A stretch of DNA of 64,000 bases from Streptococcus merionis DSM 19192 (GCF_000380085.1 NZ_KB904559.1:1-64000), one strand, 5' to 3'; shown: positions 9,665 to 20,275, counted from the first letter of the stretch. The notes: generated by a model not told the origin, from the sequence alone. A program made the numbers and translations.

Positions 9665-9830
9665 TTTTCACGGGGCAAACAAGATACTTAGCCGTTAAGC
9701 AACTCAAAGAAAAATAGGCGGTAAGTCCGAAATCTTTGATTTCGAAGACGCACCCCCGTCAGGACGACTAGGACTTTCACAGATGAAATCTAAGAAAGTC
9801 CAGACGTTTACGACGCTAGGCACTTGCTGA
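9665..9830. repeat. Hairpin repeat, type B, in rplF-rpsH spacer
   Basis: Two adjacent stems: CGAAATC/GATTTCG (9728-9744, loop TTT) and GGACTTTC/GAAAGTCC (9771-9801). Between and around them lie GACGCACCCCC and CAGATGAAATC, shared with the copy near 62601-62690. There the stems are GCCATC/GATGGC and GGGTTTTC/GAAAACCC, so both arms changed together. A weaker third copy is at 62875-62950. Confidence 0.7.
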
Positions 9831-9899
9831 TTAAGCATTAGCTGTGCTTTTCAAAGAGTTGTAGGCGTGTTCGACTCCAATATCTTGTTTCTATCTTTA

Positions 9900-10040
9900 A
9901 ATCTGATACGAACAATTCAACAAGCTTGCTGAATTGAACACGGACTAAAATCCTAGTGAAAAAGATAGATTCCCTTGAAGCCCTCGGACTTCTGCGTCAA
10001 TCTCCTATTTTCATACGAATTTTTTAACGTCCTTAGTATC
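9900..10040 (-). repeat. Hairpin repeat, type A, just before rplF leader region
   Basis: Read on the minus strand it runs CGTTAAAAAATTCGTATGAA, a central hairpin GAAGTC-cgag-GGCTTC (with one G-U pair as RNA), then AGGATTTTAGTCCGTG. The flanks AAAAATCC and GGATTTT can also pair. The same plan occurs at 10535-10660, 26326-26552, 34826-34937 and 62566-62745. Confidence 0.65.
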
Positions 10041-10045
10041 TTAGA

Positions 10046-10444
10046 TTACCAAACGTATGCAAGAACTTCCCCACCAACGTTCTTTTGACGTGCTTCTTTA
10101 TCTGTCAAAAGACCTTCTGATGTGGAGATAATCGCAATGCCAAGTCCATTAAGAACTTTAGGAATATCGTCGCGTTTTGAGTAAACACGAAGACCTGGTT
10201 TTGAAACACGTTTCAAATTTGTGATAACTTTTTCACCGTTTGGACCGTATTTAAGGAAAACGCGGACGATTCCTTGCTTATCATCTTCGATGATTTCAAC
10301 GTTTTTCACAAAACCTTCGCGTTTAAGGATTTCTGCAATCCCCTTTTTAATGTTTGATGCAGGCACTTCAAGCACTTCATGTTTCGCTTGGTTAGCGTTA
10401 CGGATGCGTGTCAAAAAGTCTGCAATTGGGTCGGTCATAACCAT
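10046..10444 (-). CDS. rpsH: Ribosomal protein S8
   Basis: A 132-residue protein binding 16S rRNA helix 21, starting [20 protein letters not shown] and ending GGEVLAYVW. In other bacteria S8 represses the spc operon by binding its own mRNA. Here the gene is isolated by long repeat-bearing spacers on both sides (331 bases before, 426 after). The first of two nearby ATGs is used because family members start MVMTDP. Confidence 0.97.
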   Translation of the reverse strand: MVMTDPIADFLTRIRNANQAKHEVLEVPASNIKKGIAEILKREGFVKNVEIIEDDKQGIVRVFLKYGPNGEKVITNLKRVSKPGLRVYSKRDDIPKVLNGLGIAIISTSEGLLTDKEARQKNVGGEVLAYVW

Positions 10445-10534
10445 TTTTAGTTTCTCCTCTTACTAGTAGTTTGACTAAATCACTTGCTAGTTAATGTGTG
10501 CCCGAAGGCATGTGATATGCGAGTTTAACGCTCT

Positions 10535-10660
10535 CACATCATGTTATTTGAGCACGGACTAAAATCCTAGTGAAAAAGATAGGTCTCCTTGAAGTCCAAT
10601 GACTTCTACGTTGCCTTCCTATTTTCATACGGATTTTTAAACGTCCTTTGCATCATTTCA
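10535..10660 (-). repeat. Hairpin repeat, type A, in rpsN-rpsH spacer
   Basis: On the minus strand: AAAAATCCGTATGAAAATAG, a perfect hairpin GAAGTC-attg-GACTTC (10591-10606), then AGGATTTTAGTCCGTGCTCA. It is close kin of the element at 9900-10040 in the next spacer. The rest of the 331-base gap (10445-10775) holds no gene. Confidence 0.65.
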
Positions 10661-10775
10661 TTATTTGAACTCGCCCTAGAACTCTGTGCAAAATAGATAA
10701 GCTATCTTGTTTGCAAGCAAACAGCGATAACTTTCTAATTTTGCTATGTTCATCGCGGGCTTAGTATCATTTTCA

Positions 10776-10961
10776 TTACCAAGAAGCTTTGGTAACGCCT
10801 GGAATTTGACCTTTGTATGCCAATTCACGGAAGCAAACACGGCAAAGTTTAAACTTGCGGTAAACGGAATGTGGACGGCCACATTTTTCACAGCGTGTGT
10901 AAGCTTGTGTCGAGAACTTCGCTGGGCGTTTGTTCTTAGCGATCATTGATTTCTTAGCCAT
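10776..10961 (-). CDS. rpsN: Ribosomal protein S14, zinc-binding form
   Basis: A 61-residue protein with two CxxC pairs, CEKC (residues 24-27) and CRVC (40-43), which bind zinc. This is the short zinc-dependent S14 type used by many Firmicutes. It lies 13 bases after rplE. Starts [17 protein letters not shown]. Confidence 0.97.
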
Positions 10962-10974
10962 TCTTTACCTCCCC

Positions 10975-11517
10975 TTATTTTGCAAAAGGCATTCCTAAGC
11001 CTGTAAGCAAAGCACGTGATTCTTCGTCAGTGTTAGCTGTTGTAACGATAACGATATCCATACCACGAGTCTTATCAACATCATCAAAGTTGATTTCTGG
11101 GAAGATCAATTGCTCTTTGATACCAAGCGTGTAGTTACCACGTCCATCAAATGATTTTGTTGGCACACCGTGGAAGTCACGTACACGTGGAAGAGAAACT
11201 GATACCAATTTATCCAAGAATTCATACATGCGCTCGCCACGAAGGGTAACTTTTGCACCGATAGCAACACCCTCACGAAGACGGAAGCCGGCGATTGATT
11301 TCTTAGCTTTAGTGATCAATGGTTTTTGACCTGAGATCAATGCTAATTCTTCAGCAGCCTTTTCAAGGTTTTTCGCATTTGATACAGCATCACCAACACC
11401 CATATTGATAACGATTTTATCAACCTTAGGCACTGCCATTACTGAGCTATAGTTAAATTGTTCAACTAATGAAGGAACAATTTCTTTAAGATATTTTTCT
11501 TTTAAACGATTAGCCAT
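10975..11517 (-). CDS. rplE: Ribosomal protein L5
   Basis: The 180-residue protein binds 5S rRNA and contacts P-site tRNA. Motifs such as [12 protein letters not shown] and [17 protein letters not shown] are typical. It lies between rplX and rpsN with normal short spacers. Confidence 0.98.
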   Translation of the reverse strand: MANRLKEKYLKEIVPSLVEQFNYSSVMAVPKVDKIVINMGVGDAVSNAKNLEKAAEELALISGQKPLITKAKKSIAGFRLREGVAIGAKVTLRGERMYEFLDKLVSVSLPRVRDFHGVPTKSFDGRGNYTLGIKEQLIFPEINFDDVDKTRGMDIVIVTTANTDEESRALLTGLGMPFAK

Positions 11518-11540
11518 TATACTTCTCCTTTCCTTCGTGA

Positions 11541-11846
11541 TTAGTCAAGCATTTCGCCTGATTTTTTATTGTAGCGAACTTTTTTACCGTCTACAAACTT
11601 GTAGCCGACGCGTCCAGCAACACCATTTTTATCCAATACTTGAACGTTTGAAACGTGGATTGGAGCTTCTTTTTCAACGATAGCACCTTGAGGGTACTCG
11701 TTGTTTGGTTTTTGGTGTTTCTTAACTTTAGCTACGCCTTCAACGATAACTTTGTTTACTTTTGGTAATGCAACAAGAACTGTAGCTTCAGTTCCTTTAT
11801 CCTTACCTGCAATCACGCGAACTTTGTCGCCTTTTTTTACAAACAT
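11541..11846 (-). CDS. rplX: Ribosomal protein L24
   Basis: A 101-residue assembly-initiator protein with a KOW motif at the N terminus ([20 protein letters not shown]). The spacer to rplN upstream is 184 bases and has a CCTAGG-atagct-CCTAGG hairpin near 11886-11903. Confidence 0.97.
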   Translation of the reverse strand: MFVKKGDKVRVIAGKDKGTEATVLVALPKVNKVIVEGVAKVKKHQKPNNEYPQGAIVEKEAPIHVSNVQVLDKNGVAGRVGYKFVDGKKVRYNKKSGEMLD

Positions 11847-12030
11847 GGTTTTCTCCTATGTATTTCTTACGCCCGAATGGGCACCCTAGGATAGCTCCTA
11901 GGGGACTTCGTTTGTGTTTTATTATTGATCTGATTTAAGGAATATGGCTTCGTTAACTCATTTGATGAACGTTAGCACTATCCATCATTTGCTATCTTGT
12001 CTTATTCCTTTTTCAAATCGTTATAATCAA

Positions 12031-12399
12031 TTAAAGCACTTCTGGCGCCAAGGACACGATCTTCATATAGCCGCCTTCGCGGAGTTCACGTGCAACTGGA
12101 CCAAAGATACGCGTTCCGCGAGGTGTTTTGTCTTCACGGATGATAACAGCAGCATTGTCGTCGAACTTGATGTATGAACCATCTGGACGGCGAGCACCTG
12201 TTTTAGTGCGAACGATAACAGCTTTTACAACGTCACCTTTCTTAACCGCACCACCAGGAGTTGCTTGTTTAACTGAAGCGACGATAACATCACCGATGTT
12301 AGCGAATTTACGTCCTGAACCACCAAGAACTTTGATGGTCAAGATTTCGCGGGCACCACTGTTGTCAGCGACTTTCAAACGTGTTTCTGTTTGAATCAT
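12031..12399 (-). CDS. rplN: Ribosomal protein L14
   Basis: The 122-residue protein lies at the subunit interface. It begins [19 protein letters not shown] and has [20 protein letters not shown] near the end. It follows rpsQ by 24 bases. Confidence 0.98.
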   Translation of the reverse strand: MIQTETRLKVADNSGAREILTIKVLGGSGRKFANIGDVIVASVKQATPGGAVKKGDVVKAVIVRTKTGARRPDGSYIKFDDNAAVIIREDKTPRGTRIFGPVARELREGGYMKIVSLAPEVL

Positions 12400-12423
12400 T
12401 TAAGTTTTCTCCTTTCTGGTTAA

Positions 12424-12684
12424 TTAGATGATAACTGCCTCTTCCACAACTTCTACCAAACGGAAACGTTTTGTAGCTGAAAGTGGACGAGTTTCCATGA
12501 TACGAACGATATCGCCTTCTTTGGCAACGTTGTTTTCGTCATGTGCTTTGTATTTTTTAGAGTAGTTAATACGTTTACCATAGACTGGGTGGTTACGTTT
12601 CGTTTCAACTACAACAGTGATTGTTTTATCCATTTTGTCAGACACAACACGCCCTACAAGGACTTTACGTTTATTGCGTTCCAT
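12424..12684 (-). CDS. rpsQ: Ribosomal protein S17
   Basis: An 86-residue OB-fold small-subunit protein, [20 protein letters not shown], with the [20 protein letters not shown]-terminal part. It lies between rpmC and rplN. Confidence 0.97.
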   Translation of the reverse strand: MERNKRKVLVGRVVSDKMDKTITVVVETKRNHPVYGKRINYSKKYKAHDENNVAKEGDIVRIMETRPLSATKRFRLVEVVEEAVII

Positions 12685-12708
12685 TGAAAATTCTCCTTCC
12701 CTAGTCTA

Positions 12709-12915
12709 TTATTTGATTTCAGATTGCACTGTTTTTACACGTGCAATTTGCTTTTTAACTTCGTTTAAGCGAGCAGTTTGCTCAAGTTGACCTGCAGCTG
12801 CTTGGAAACGCAACTCAAACAATTCTTTCTTGAGTTCGTTTTCCTTTTTAGCAAGTTCTTCTTGAGAAAGGCCACGAAGTTCTTTGACAAAATCTTTAAT
12901 TTCTTGAAGTTTCAT
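12709..12915 (-). CDS. rpmC: Ribosomal protein L29
   Basis: A 68-residue two-helix protein near the polypeptide exit, starting [20 protein letters not shown]. It follows rplP by 9 bases. Confidence 0.97.
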   Translation of the reverse strand: MKLQEIKDFVKELRGLSQEELAKKENELKKELFELRFQAAAGQLEQTARLNEVKKQIARVKTVQSEIK

Positions 12916-12924
12916 GTCTTCTCC

Positions 12925-13338
12925 TTATTCTGCTTCGCGTTTGACGAATTTACATTTAACTGGCAATTTGTGGCTAGCAAGGCGCAAAGCTTCGCGTGCA
13001 ACTTCTTCAGATACACCAGCAACTTCAAACATTACCTTACCACGTTTTACTGGCGCTACCCAACCTTCAGGTGCCCCTTTACCAGAACCCATACGAACCC
13101 CGATAGCTTTAGCTGTATATGATTTGTGAGGGAAGATTTTGATCCAAACTTTACCACCACGTTTCATATAACGTGTCATAGCAATACGGGCAGCTTCGAT
13201 TTGACGGTTAGTGATCCAGTGACTTGTTGTCGCTTGTAGACCGTATTCACCAAAGTCTACTTGTTTTCCACCTTTAGCTTCACCGCGCATTTTTCCGCGG
13301 AATTCACGACGGTGTTTTACACGTTTAGGTACTAACAT
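12925..13338 (-). CDS. rplP: Ribosomal protein L16
   Basis: A 137-residue protein by the A site, [19 protein letters not shown], with [15 protein letters not shown] near residue 85. It is 3 bases after rpsC, so the two are probably translationally coupled. Confidence 0.98.
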   Translation of the reverse strand: MLVPKRVKHRREFRGKMRGEAKGGKQVDFGEYGLQATTSHWITNRQIEAARIAMTRYMKRGGKVWIKIFPHKSYTAKAIGVRMGSGKGAPEGWVAPVKRGKVMFEVAGVSEEVAREALRLASHKLPVKCKFVKREAE

Positions 13339-13341
13339 GTG

Positions 13342-13992
13342 TTATTTACCTCCTTGGTTTTTACGAGCCGGCAAGACTTCACCACGGTAAATCCATACTT
13401 TAACACCTAGTTTACCGTAAGTAGTATCTGCTTCTTCCCAAGCGTAGTCAATATCCGCACGAAGTGTATGAAGTGGAACTGTACCTTCAGAGTATCCTTC
13501 GCTACGAGCGATATCTGCACCGTTCAAACGACCAGAAACCTGAGTTTTAATTCCTTTAGCACCAGCGCGCATTGTACGTTGGATAGCTTGTTTTTGAGCA
13601 CGGCGGAATGCCACACGTTGCTCCAATTGACGAGCAATTCCTTCACCAACAAGATGAGCATCAAGATCAGGGTGTTTGATTTCGATGATGTTGATGTGAA
13701 CTTGCTTACCAGTCAATTTGTTCAATTGTGCACGAAGTGCATCAACATTGCTACCAGCTTTACCAATCACCATACCTGGCTTCGCAGTGTGAAGTGAAAC
13801 GATAACTTTGTTTACTGCACGTTCAATTTCGATTGTCGAAACAGACGCGTCAGCTAATTCTTTTTTGATGAAGTTACGGATTGCAAGATCCTCATGGAGG
13901 TAATCCGCGTATTCTTTTTCAGCGTACCATTTGGCATCCCAGTCACGGATAATACCGACACGCATACCGATTGGATGTACTTTTTGACCCAC
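13342..13992 (-). CDS. rpsC: Ribosomal protein S3
   Basis: The 216-residue protein at the mRNA entry tunnel has an N-terminal KH domain ([18 protein letters not shown]) and a C domain with [20 protein letters not shown]. It lies between rplV and rplP. Confidence 0.98.
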   Translation of the reverse strand: MGQKVHPIGMRVGIIRDWDAKWYAEKEYADYLHEDLAIRNFIKKELADASVSTIEIERAVNKVIVSLHTAKPGMVIGKAGSNVDALRAQLNKLTGKQVHINIIEIKHPDLDAHLVGEGIARQLEQRVAFRRAQKQAIQRTMRAGAKGIKTQVSGRLNGADIARSEGYSEGTVPLHTLRADIDYAWEEADTTYGKLGVKVWIYRGEVLPARKNQGGK

Positions 13993-14003
13993 GTTTTTAC
14001 CTC

Positions 14004-14351
14004 CTAGTTTACTTCAGATACAACCACAGTGATGTGGGCTGTACGTTTGTTGATCGGTGAAGCTGAACCTTTCGCGCGCGGACGGAAACGTTTCATCGTT
14101 GGTCCTTCATTGGCGAAAGCTTCGCTAACGACCAAGTTAGCTTTTTCCAAACCAAAGTTGTTTTCAGCATTAGCAACAGCTGAGTTCAACACTGACAAGA
14201 TGATCCCCGCAGCTTTGTTTGGAGTGAATGTCAAGATAGCAATTGCGTCTGCAACGTTTTTGCCACGAATAGTGTCAAGTACAAGACGTGTTTTACGAGG
14301 TGAAACACGCACTGTACGAGCCATTGCTTTAGCTGAAGTAATTTCTGCCAT
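14004..14351 (-). CDS. rplV: Ribosomal protein L22
   Basis: A 115-residue protein whose beta-hairpin lines the exit tunnel and whose mutations give macrolide resistance in other bacteria. The loop [20 protein letters not shown] is intact. It lies 11 bases before rpsC. Confidence 0.97.
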   Translation of the reverse strand: MAEITSAKAMARTVRVSPRKTRLVLDTIRGKNVADAIAILTFTPNKAAGIILSVLNSAVANAENNFGLEKANLVVSEAFANEGPTMKRFRPRAKGSASPINKRTAHITVVVSEVN

Positions 14352-14366
14352 TGTGTTCTCCTTCTA

Positions 14367-14648
14367 TTATTTACGTCTTGTTTTCTTGTCGTCAGCTGCA
14401 TGGCCTTTGTAAGTACGAGTTGGCGCGAATTCACCAAGTTTGTGACCTACCATGTCCTCTTGAATGTAAACAGGAACATGTTTACGACCATCATAAACTG
14501 CGATTGTGTAACCGATAAAGCTTGGGAAAATCGTTGAACGACGTGACCAAGTTTTAATGACTTTTTTCTTTTCATCGTTTGCTTGAGCTTCAACTTTTTT
14601 CATCAAATGCTCATCGACGAAAGGTCCTTTTTTAAGACTACGTCCCAT
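14367..14648 (-). CDS. rpsS: Ribosomal protein S19
   Basis: A 93-residue small-subunit head protein, [20 protein letters not shown], ending [20 protein letters not shown]. The spacer before it (to rplB) is 162 bases, longer than common. Confidence 0.97.
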
Positions 14649-14810
14649 TATGTAGTTTTCTCCTTTAAATAATGTACCACAGCGGCTTGGGATAAGGTCA
14701 GAACTATTTTACATACATGCAAATTAGATTTCTTTTCCTGACAGACCCTACCGAGCTGGCGGAAGATTTGATTGACTGAATCAATCAACGTAAGATACGC
14801 AACTAGATTA

Positions 14811-15644
14811 TTACTTCTGGTTACGACGACGAACGATAAGTTTGTCTGATTTAGCTTTCTTATTACGTGTTTTAAGACCAAGAGCTGGTTTGCCCCATGG
14901 TGTAGATGGTGCCTTACGACCAACTGGTGCTTTACCTTCACCACCACCGTGTGGGTGATCGTTAGGGTTCATTACAGAACCACGAACAGTTGGACGGATA
15001 CCCTTCCAACGACTACGACCCGCTTTACCAAGGTTAACAAGTGATTGTTGCTCGTTACCGACGCTACCAACAGTAGCACGACAAGTTCCAAGAATCATAC
15101 GAACTTCGCCTGATTGAAGACGAACAAGGACGTACTTACCTTCTTGACCCAATACTTGAGCAGATGCACCAGCAGCACGCACTAACTCTCCACCACGACC
15201 TGGTTTCAACTCAATGTTGTGGATTACAGTACCAACTGGAATGTTAGCAAGCGGAAGAGCGTTCCCCACCTTGATATCAGCTTCTGGACCAGAAACGATG
15301 CGTTGACCAACTTCAAGACCTTTTGGAGCGATAATGTAAGCTTTAACACCGTCAGTGTAGTGTACAAGAGCGATGTTCGCTGTACGGTTTGGATCGTACT
15401 CGATTGTTTTAACAACTGCTTCAACACCATCTTTGTTACGTTTGAAGTCAATCAAACGGTAATGGCGTTTGTGTCCACCACCGTGGTGACGAACTGTGAT
15501 GCGACCGTTGTTGTTACGACCAGCTGTTTTCTTCAAAGAAACAAGCAAGGTTTTCTCTGGTGTGCTTGTTGTGATTTCAGCGAAATCCAAAGAAGTCATG
15601 TTACGACGGCCATTTGTCGTTGGTTTATAAACTTTAATACCCAC
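14811..15644 (-). CDS. rplB: Ribosomal protein L2
   Basis: The 277-residue protein, essential near the peptidyl transferase centre, starts [20 protein letters not shown]. It contains [18 protein letters not shown], holding the conserved His region. It is 17 bases after rplW. Confidence 0.98.
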   Translation of the reverse strand: MGIKVYKPTTNGRRNMTSLDFAEITTSTPEKTLLVSLKKTAGRNNNGRITVRHHGGGHKRHYRLIDFKRNKDGVEAVVKTIEYDPNRTANIALVHYTDGVKAYIIAPKGLEVGQRIVSGPEADIKVGNALPLANIPVGTVIHNIELKPGRGGELVRAAGASAQVLGQEGKYVLVRLQSGEVRMILGTCRATVGSVGNEQQSLVNLGKAGRSRWKGIRPTVRGSVMNPNDHPHGGGEGKAPVGRKAPSTPWGKPALGLKTRNKKAKSDKLIVRRRNQK

Positions 15645-15661
15645 GTTAATTCCTCCTTAGA

Positions 15662-15958
15662 TTACTCAGCTTCTGCAGCAAACAACTCAATAGCTTTTGA
15701 ATCAGCTGTCAAAGTGATGATTGCTTTTTTAACTTTGCTTGTGTAACCAACGTAACGCCCCATGCGCTTTTGTTTTGGTTTCACAGTTACAGTGTTGACG
15801 TTGGCAACTTTTACACCTTCGAAAGCAGCTTCAACAGCTTGCTTGATCAAAAGTTTATGCGCGCGAGTGTCAACTTCAAAAACATATTTGCCTGCTTCAA
15901 GTTCAGTCATAGACTTTTCAGTGATGACAGGTTTTTTAATGACGTCGTACAAATTCAT
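15662..15958 (-). CDS. rplW: Ribosomal protein L23
   Basis: A 98-residue exit-tunnel protein where trigger factor and SRP dock, starting [17 protein letters not shown]. Its start overlaps the rplD stop by one base, suggesting coupled translation. Confidence 0.97.
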   Translation of the reverse strand: MNLYDVIKKPVITEKSMTELEAGKYVFEVDTRAHKLLIKQAVEAAFEGVKVANVNTVTVKPKQKRMGRYVGYTSKVKKAIITLTADSKAIELFAAEAE

Positions 15959-16581
15959 TATGCAAGAACCTCCTCAATAGTAGAGATAGCTGCTTTTGTT
16001 ACAAGAAGTTTATCCGCACTTGTAATGTCAAGAACACTTGCAGTTGTTGCAGTTGCCACCTTAACATTCGGAAGGTTACGAGCTGACAATGTAGCGAATT
16101 CGTTTCCTTCTTCAAGAATAACCAAAACTTTTGTATCAAGGCTAAGTGCTGCAAGAATCTTTGCAAACTCAGCAGTTTTTGGAGCTGCAAATGAAAGAGA
16201 CTCAACAGCTACAAATTTGTTTTCAGCAACTTTTTCTGAATAAACTGATTTCAATGCCAAGCGACGAACTTTTTGTGGAAGTTTGTAGCCGTATGAACGT
16301 GGAGTTGGTCCGAAGACAACACCACCACCACGCCATTGTGGAGAACGGATAGAACCTTGACGGGCACGACCTGTCCCTTTTTGACGCCATGGTTTACGTC
16401 CACCACCTGATACTGCTGAACGGTTTTTAACCGCATGAGTACCTTGGCGAAGGCTAGCGCGTTGACTGATGATAACATCAAAAACAACTGACCCGTTTGG
16501 TTCAATGCCGAAGACTGCGTCGTTCAATGTTACTTCGCCAGCTTCTTTACCAGTTTGATCAAACAATTTTACTTTTGCCAT
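15958..16581 (-). CDS. rplD: Ribosomal protein L4
   Basis: A 207-residue protein with the long tunnel loop ([19 protein letters not shown]), the known site of macrolide-resistance mutations; the loop looks wild type. In enterobacteria L4 also represses the S10 operon. It follows rplC by 24 bases. Confidence 0.98.
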   Translation of the reverse strand: MAKVKLFDQTGKEAGEVTLNDAVFGIEPNGSVVFDVIISQRASLRQGTHAVKNRSAVSGGGRKPWRQKGTGRARQGSIRSPQWRGGGVVFGPTPRSYGYKLPQKVRRLALKSVYSEKVAENKFVAVESLSFAAPKTAEFAKILAALSLDTKVLVILEEGNEFATLSARNLPNVKVATATTASVLDITSADKLLVTKAAISTIEEVLA

Positions 16582-16605
16582 GTTGACTGAATTCCCCTTT
16601 CCTTA

Positions 16606-17232
16606 TTATTTACCAGCTTTAACTGCTGATTTGATAGTGATAAGAGATTTCTTAGCACCTGGTACGTTACCTTTGATCAGGATAACGTTCTTTTCTGGAA
16701 CAACTTGTACGATTTCAAGGTTTTGAATCGTTACACGGTTGCCACCCATGCGACCTGCGAGGTTCTTGCCCTTAAATACACGGTTAGGTGCAACAGGACC
16801 CATCGAACCTGGACGACGGTGGTAACGAGAACCGTGAGCCATTGGACCACGAGATTGACCGTGGCGTTTGATAACACCTTGGAAACCTTTACCTTTAGTT
16901 GTACCTGTGACATCAACAACATCACCAGCTTCAAATGTGTCTACAGTGATTTCTGCACCAACTTCTAAGCCTTCAATGTTTTTGAATTCACGAATGAAGC
17001 GCTTAGGAGCCGTGTTAGCTTTAGCGACATGGCCTTTGGCAGGTTTGTTGCTCAATACATCACGTTTGTCATCAAAACCAACTTGAACAGCAGCATAACC
17101 GTCTGTTTCAACTGTTTTCACTTGAAGCACTACGTTTGGTGTTGCTTCGATGACAGTTACAGGGATGAATTCGCCTGATTCAGTGAAGACTTGAGTCATT
17201 CCCACTTTTTTCCCTAAGATTCCTTTTGTCAT
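16606..17232 (-). CDS. rplC: Ribosomal protein L3
   Basis: The 208-residue protein starts [20 protein letters not shown]. The loop [13 protein letters not shown] reaches toward the peptidyl transferase centre. The gap to rpsJ upstream is 252 bases and holds no gene. Confidence 0.98.
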   Translation of the reverse strand: MTKGILGKKVGMTQVFTESGEFIPVTVIEATPNVVLQVKTVETDGYAAVQVGFDDKRDVLSNKPAKGHVAKANTAPKRFIREFKNIEGLEVGAEITVDTFEAGDVVDVTGTTKGKGFQGVIKRHGQSRGPMAHGSRYHRRPGSMGPVAPNRVFKGKNLAGRMGGNRVTIQNLEIVQVVPEKNVILIKGNVPGAKKSLITIKSAVKAGK

Positions 17233-17484
17233 GAGAAAATGTTTCCTTTTCTAAATTTTTGTTTAAAAAGTTTTTAATGAGCGTTTTTTATGCTCAAACC
17301 AAGATACATAGACGCCAAACTGCTTTCAGCGAAATAGGAAATCTAACGAAGAAACGAAAGATTTATATCCAAAGGGATACACAGCCGCAATCTAGTCAAA
17401 ACTATAGCGATCGCATCTCTTTTTCAAAAGAAGTTCAGCCTGTGTTTGATGTTACTCCAACACTTACTTTCTTTAATGACTTGA

Positions 17485-17793
17485 TTACAATTTGATTTCG
17501 ACGTTTACACCACTTGGAAGATCAAGCTTCATCAAAGCATCAACAGTTTTTTGTGTTGGGTTGATGATATCGATCAAACGTTTGTGAGTGCGCATTTCGA
17601 ACTGTTCGCGAGAGTCTTTGTATTTGTGAGTCGCACGAATGATTGTGTAGAGGCTACGCTCTGTTGGAAGCGGTACTGGACCTGCAACTTGTGCACCAGT
17701 ACGAGTAGCTGATTCTACGATTTTTGCAGCAGCTGTATCAAGCGTACGATGTTCGTATGCTTTCAAGCGGATGCGGATTTTTTTGTTTGCCAT
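17485..17793 (-). CDS. rpsJ: Ribosomal protein S10
   Basis: The first gene of the operon, 102 residues, [21 protein letters not shown]10 also serves as NusE in antitermination. It is preceded by a leader of about 130 bases and a clear promoter. Confidence 0.98.
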   Translation of the reverse strand: MANKKIRIRLKAYEHRTLDTAAAKIVESATRTGAQVAGPVPLPTERSLYTIIRATHKYKDSREQFEMRTHKRLIDIINPTQKTVDALMKLDLPSGVNVEIKL

Positions 17794-17925
17794 CTTGTTC
17801 TCCTTTTCGTCTATTTAAGATAATAGGCTAGCTCTTCGAGAAAACCAACACGTGTTGCGTGGCAATGCAACCAAGCGTGTCGCAACCTCTCGCGTCAAAG
17901 CTAAAGCTGTTATTTTTACAGCACC
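17794..17925 (-). promoter_or_regulatory. S10 operon leader with GC-rich hairpin
   Basis: Between the promoter and rpsJ the minus strand has GTTGC/GCAAC and ACACG/CGTGT arms (about 17845-17885), forming a compound stem. A leader hairpin at this place in other bacteria is a target for L4 feedback. That role is inference here. Confidence 0.4.
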
Positions 17926-17930
17926 ATAAT

Positions 17931-17959
17931 ATGATACCAAATCTCCAACGAGAATGCAA
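17931..17959 (-). promoter_or_regulatory. Promoter of the ribosomal protein operon
   Basis: On the minus strand TTGCAT (17954-17959) and TATCAT (17931-17936) are 17 bases apart. It is the best -35/-10 pair in the 880-base gap before rpsJ and gives a start about 130 bases before the gene. Confidence 0.65.
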
Positions 17960-18677
17960 GACATTTGATGCTATATTTTTATTTTTTTCTTGGTAACTTC
18001 CACACCAGCGGAATTTAATCTGAAACACTTTCGGATTCGGTTATTTTCGTGTACCCTTTTTTGAGACCAGAAACCGTTAAAAAGCTCACCAATAAAGGGA
18101 AATGAAAAATCAATGAAACTTAATCTGTGACTAATACCCACTGATTTAAACGATTTTTTCTCACACTAATGTCCACTGCTGAGACTGGTGGAACTTACTC
18201 TGGAAGTTACCTTTTTTGCCTTATTTTCGTAACTTCTTGTTTGAATACTTAAAGAAAGACAAAAGCAGACCCATTGATAGCACTCCCAATCTGCTTCAAG
18301 ACTCGTTGTCACAAAATCATTCTCTCTCCAATTGAACAAGGGAGAGATTAGAAGTCGCTCACAGTAAAAGCAAGACAAGATTTTTACGATCATCGCCTAA
18401 CTAAACCTTTCGGGAAATACGGACTCTGCTATCAGCGTTTCGGGATGAGCCTATCAAAAATGCCTTTAGCGCTGACTACTAAAAGGCATTTTAAAATTAT
18501 GAGTTGCTATTTCCTTTTAAATTCTTGCACTTATCTGCTAAAGCTAGAAAAATTTTTCAGACAAATTATATAGTTTACAGAAAGTGATGGATTCTCCAGA
18601 AAATTTGGCCTGTCAAAAATTACCTTGATTGTCAAAAACACTTTCAATCTTTTGCTTGTAATCACATATTCTTAACT
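17960..18677. other. degV-rpsJ gap: hairpins, no gene
   Basis: I find no credible gene. A minus-strand frame at 18166-18393 lacks a good ribosome binding site and any recognisable motif. Hairpins are at 18203-18236 (GAAGTTAC/GTAACTTC) and 18457-18492. Near 18575-18615 a short stretch resembles one of the type A repeats at 26.6 kb. Confidence 0.4.
18457..18492 (-). terminator. Terminator behind degV
   Basis: AAAATGCCTTT (18457-18467) pairs perfectly with AAAGGCATTTT (18482-18492). On the minus strand the stem is followed by a T-run. It would end the cysS-mrnC-rlmB-degV transcript. Confidence 0.65.
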
Positions 18678-19538
18678 TTAGCGTGCTTTATTTCCAATTG
18701 TAAATAAGGCAAGGGTTCCTGACCCCACATGAGCTGCGATGATTGGACCAAGCGGAAAGAGCAGGACTTGTTTTACACGAGGGTCTTTTAAAATCTCGTT
18801 TTTAATAGCTTTTGCCGCTTCTTGGTCATCAGCGTAAGCCACAATGACGGTTGATTCGGCCAAATCATTAAGACCTAGACGAACGAACTCAGCAATCGCT
18901 TTTTTCTTACCACGGGCTTTAGCAGCTGTTCCTAGACTTCCATCAGATTGGATACTGATGATTGGTTTGATATTAATAACTCCACCAATAACAGCAGAGG
19001 CTTTGGAAATACGACCACCACGCATCAAATGATTAAGATCATCAACCAAAAAATGAGTTTTCAAGCGTGGTGCTAAATTTTCAACTCTAGCCTTGGCTTC
19101 ACTCAGACTGCCACCTGCTGCACGGACTTCCGCAGCCTCCATAACCAGATAACCTTCCCCAGCTGAGGCGGCCAAAGTATCTACAATTTCAATAATGGCT
19201 TCAGGAAATTCTTCTATAACAATATCACGCGCCATAACCGCCGACTGATAGGTCCCTGATAAGACTGACGAAAAAGCGATATAGAGCAAGGCTTCTCCAT
19301 TTTGAGCATGATTTCGAAAGACCTCTTCAAATTGGCCAACATTGATTTGGCTAGTTGTTGGCTGACTACCTGCTGCCATCTTTTCTAACAATACAGGACT
19401 AGTCAGTCGCTCTGCCCCAACAGTCTCAAAATGCATACCATCAACTTGAACAGTTAAGCCTAGAACTTGGACAGCATTATCTGCCAGCCATTGTTCTGGT
19501 AAATCCGCTGTGGAATCGGTTAAAATCTGAAAACTCAT
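18678..19538 (-). CDS. DegV family fatty-acid-binding protein
   Basis: Proteins of this family bind a single fatty acid; several are FakB subunits that present exogenous fatty acids to the kinase FakA. The 286-residue protein begins MSFQILTDSTADLP and has TSQINVGQFEEVF and the GRISKASAVIGGVINIKPI loop. ATG at 19538 is chosen because GAGGAG lies 4 bases upstream; the longer frame starts inside rlmB. The start is 8 bases past the rlmB stop. Confidence 0.9.
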   Translation of the reverse strand: MSFQILTDSTADLPEQWLADNAVQVLGLTVQVDGMHFETVGAERLTSPVLLEKMAAGSQPTTSQINVGQFEEVFRNHAQNGEALLYIAFSSVLSGTYQSAVMARDIVIEEFPEAIIEIVDTLAASAGEGYLVMEAAEVRAAGGSLSEAKARVENLAPRLKTHFLVDDLNHLMRGGRISKASAVIGGVINIKPIISIQSDGSLGTAAKARGKKKAIAEFVRLGLNDLAESTVIVAYADDQEAAKAIKNEILKDPRVKQVLLFPLGPIIAAHVGSGTLALFTIGNKAR

Positions 19539-19546
19539 AAAACTCC

Positions 19547-20275
19547 TCACTTGCGATGACGATAAACTTCGTACATGAGAACCGCCGCTGCAACACTGGC
19601 ATTGAGGCTCTGTACATGACCACTCATAGGAATGGTGATCATCTCATCGACTTGCTTTTTGATATTGGGACTGATCCCCTTGCCTTCATTCCCGATAATC
19701 AGGGCTAATTTTCCACTAGTATTCCACTTATGAACCGACGTTCCGTTCATATCTGTTCCAAAAATCCAGAAACCAGCTTCTTTCAAGGTGTCAAGCGTCT
19801 GACTGAGATTGGTTACTCGAGCAATAGGCACATGAGCCACCGCACCAGTTGACGTCTTGGAGACGACAGGTGTCACCCCAACGGCACGATGTTTGGGAAT
19901 GATGACCCCAGACACATTGGTCGCGTCAGCCGTTCGCAAAATAGAGCCAAAATTATGCGGGTCGTTCAAGCCGTCCAAGATAAGAATGAGAGGATTGTCC
20001 TCCTGCTCTGCCTTTTTTAAAATCTGGGACAGCTCAGCGTAGGCAAATTCAGCCACACGTAGAACAAATCCTTGATGGACAGCCCCGTCTACCATCTCAG
20101 ACAGGCTCTTTTTCGGTGTCCATGAAATGGAGACTTTTTTCTCAGTCGCCAACTGCTTGATCGTCTCTACATTTTTTCCTCTAAGATCGTCTTGGATATA
20201 GAGCTTATTTCCAGTGTTTGCCCGAAGGCTTTCTGTTACGGCGTGCACCCCGTAGACAATATCAGTATGTTCCAT
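19547..20275 (-). CDS. rlmB: TrmH/SpoU-family 23S rRNA 2'-O-methyltransferase (RlmB type)
   Basis: A 242-residue SPOUT methyltransferase likely modifying G2251 of 23S rRNA. The N-terminal substrate domain (about 1-75) precedes the knotted SAM domain with NDPHNFGSILRTADA, IGNEGKGISP and the C-terminal SLNASVAAAVLMYE. The start at 20275 (MEHTDIVYGVHAV) matches the family. It lies between mrnC and degV. Confidence 0.9.
   Translation of the reverse strand: MEHTDIVYGVHAVTESLRANTGNKLYIQDDLRGKNVETIKQLATEKKVSISWTPKKSLSEMVDGAVHQGFVLRVAEFAYAELSQILKKAEQEDNPLILILDGLNDPHNFGSILRTADATNVSGVIIPKHRAVGVTPVVSKTSTGAVAHVPIARVTNLSQTLDTLKEAGFWIFGTDMNGTSVHKWNTSGKLALIIGNEGKGISPNIKKQVDEMITIPMSGHVQSLNASVAAAVLMYEVYRHRK

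Noticed and set aside
18166..18393. Minus-strand open frame of 75 codons between degV and rpsJ
   Set aside because: Poor ribosome binding site, odd composition with many Cys and Trp, and it crosses strong hairpins; looks like chance.
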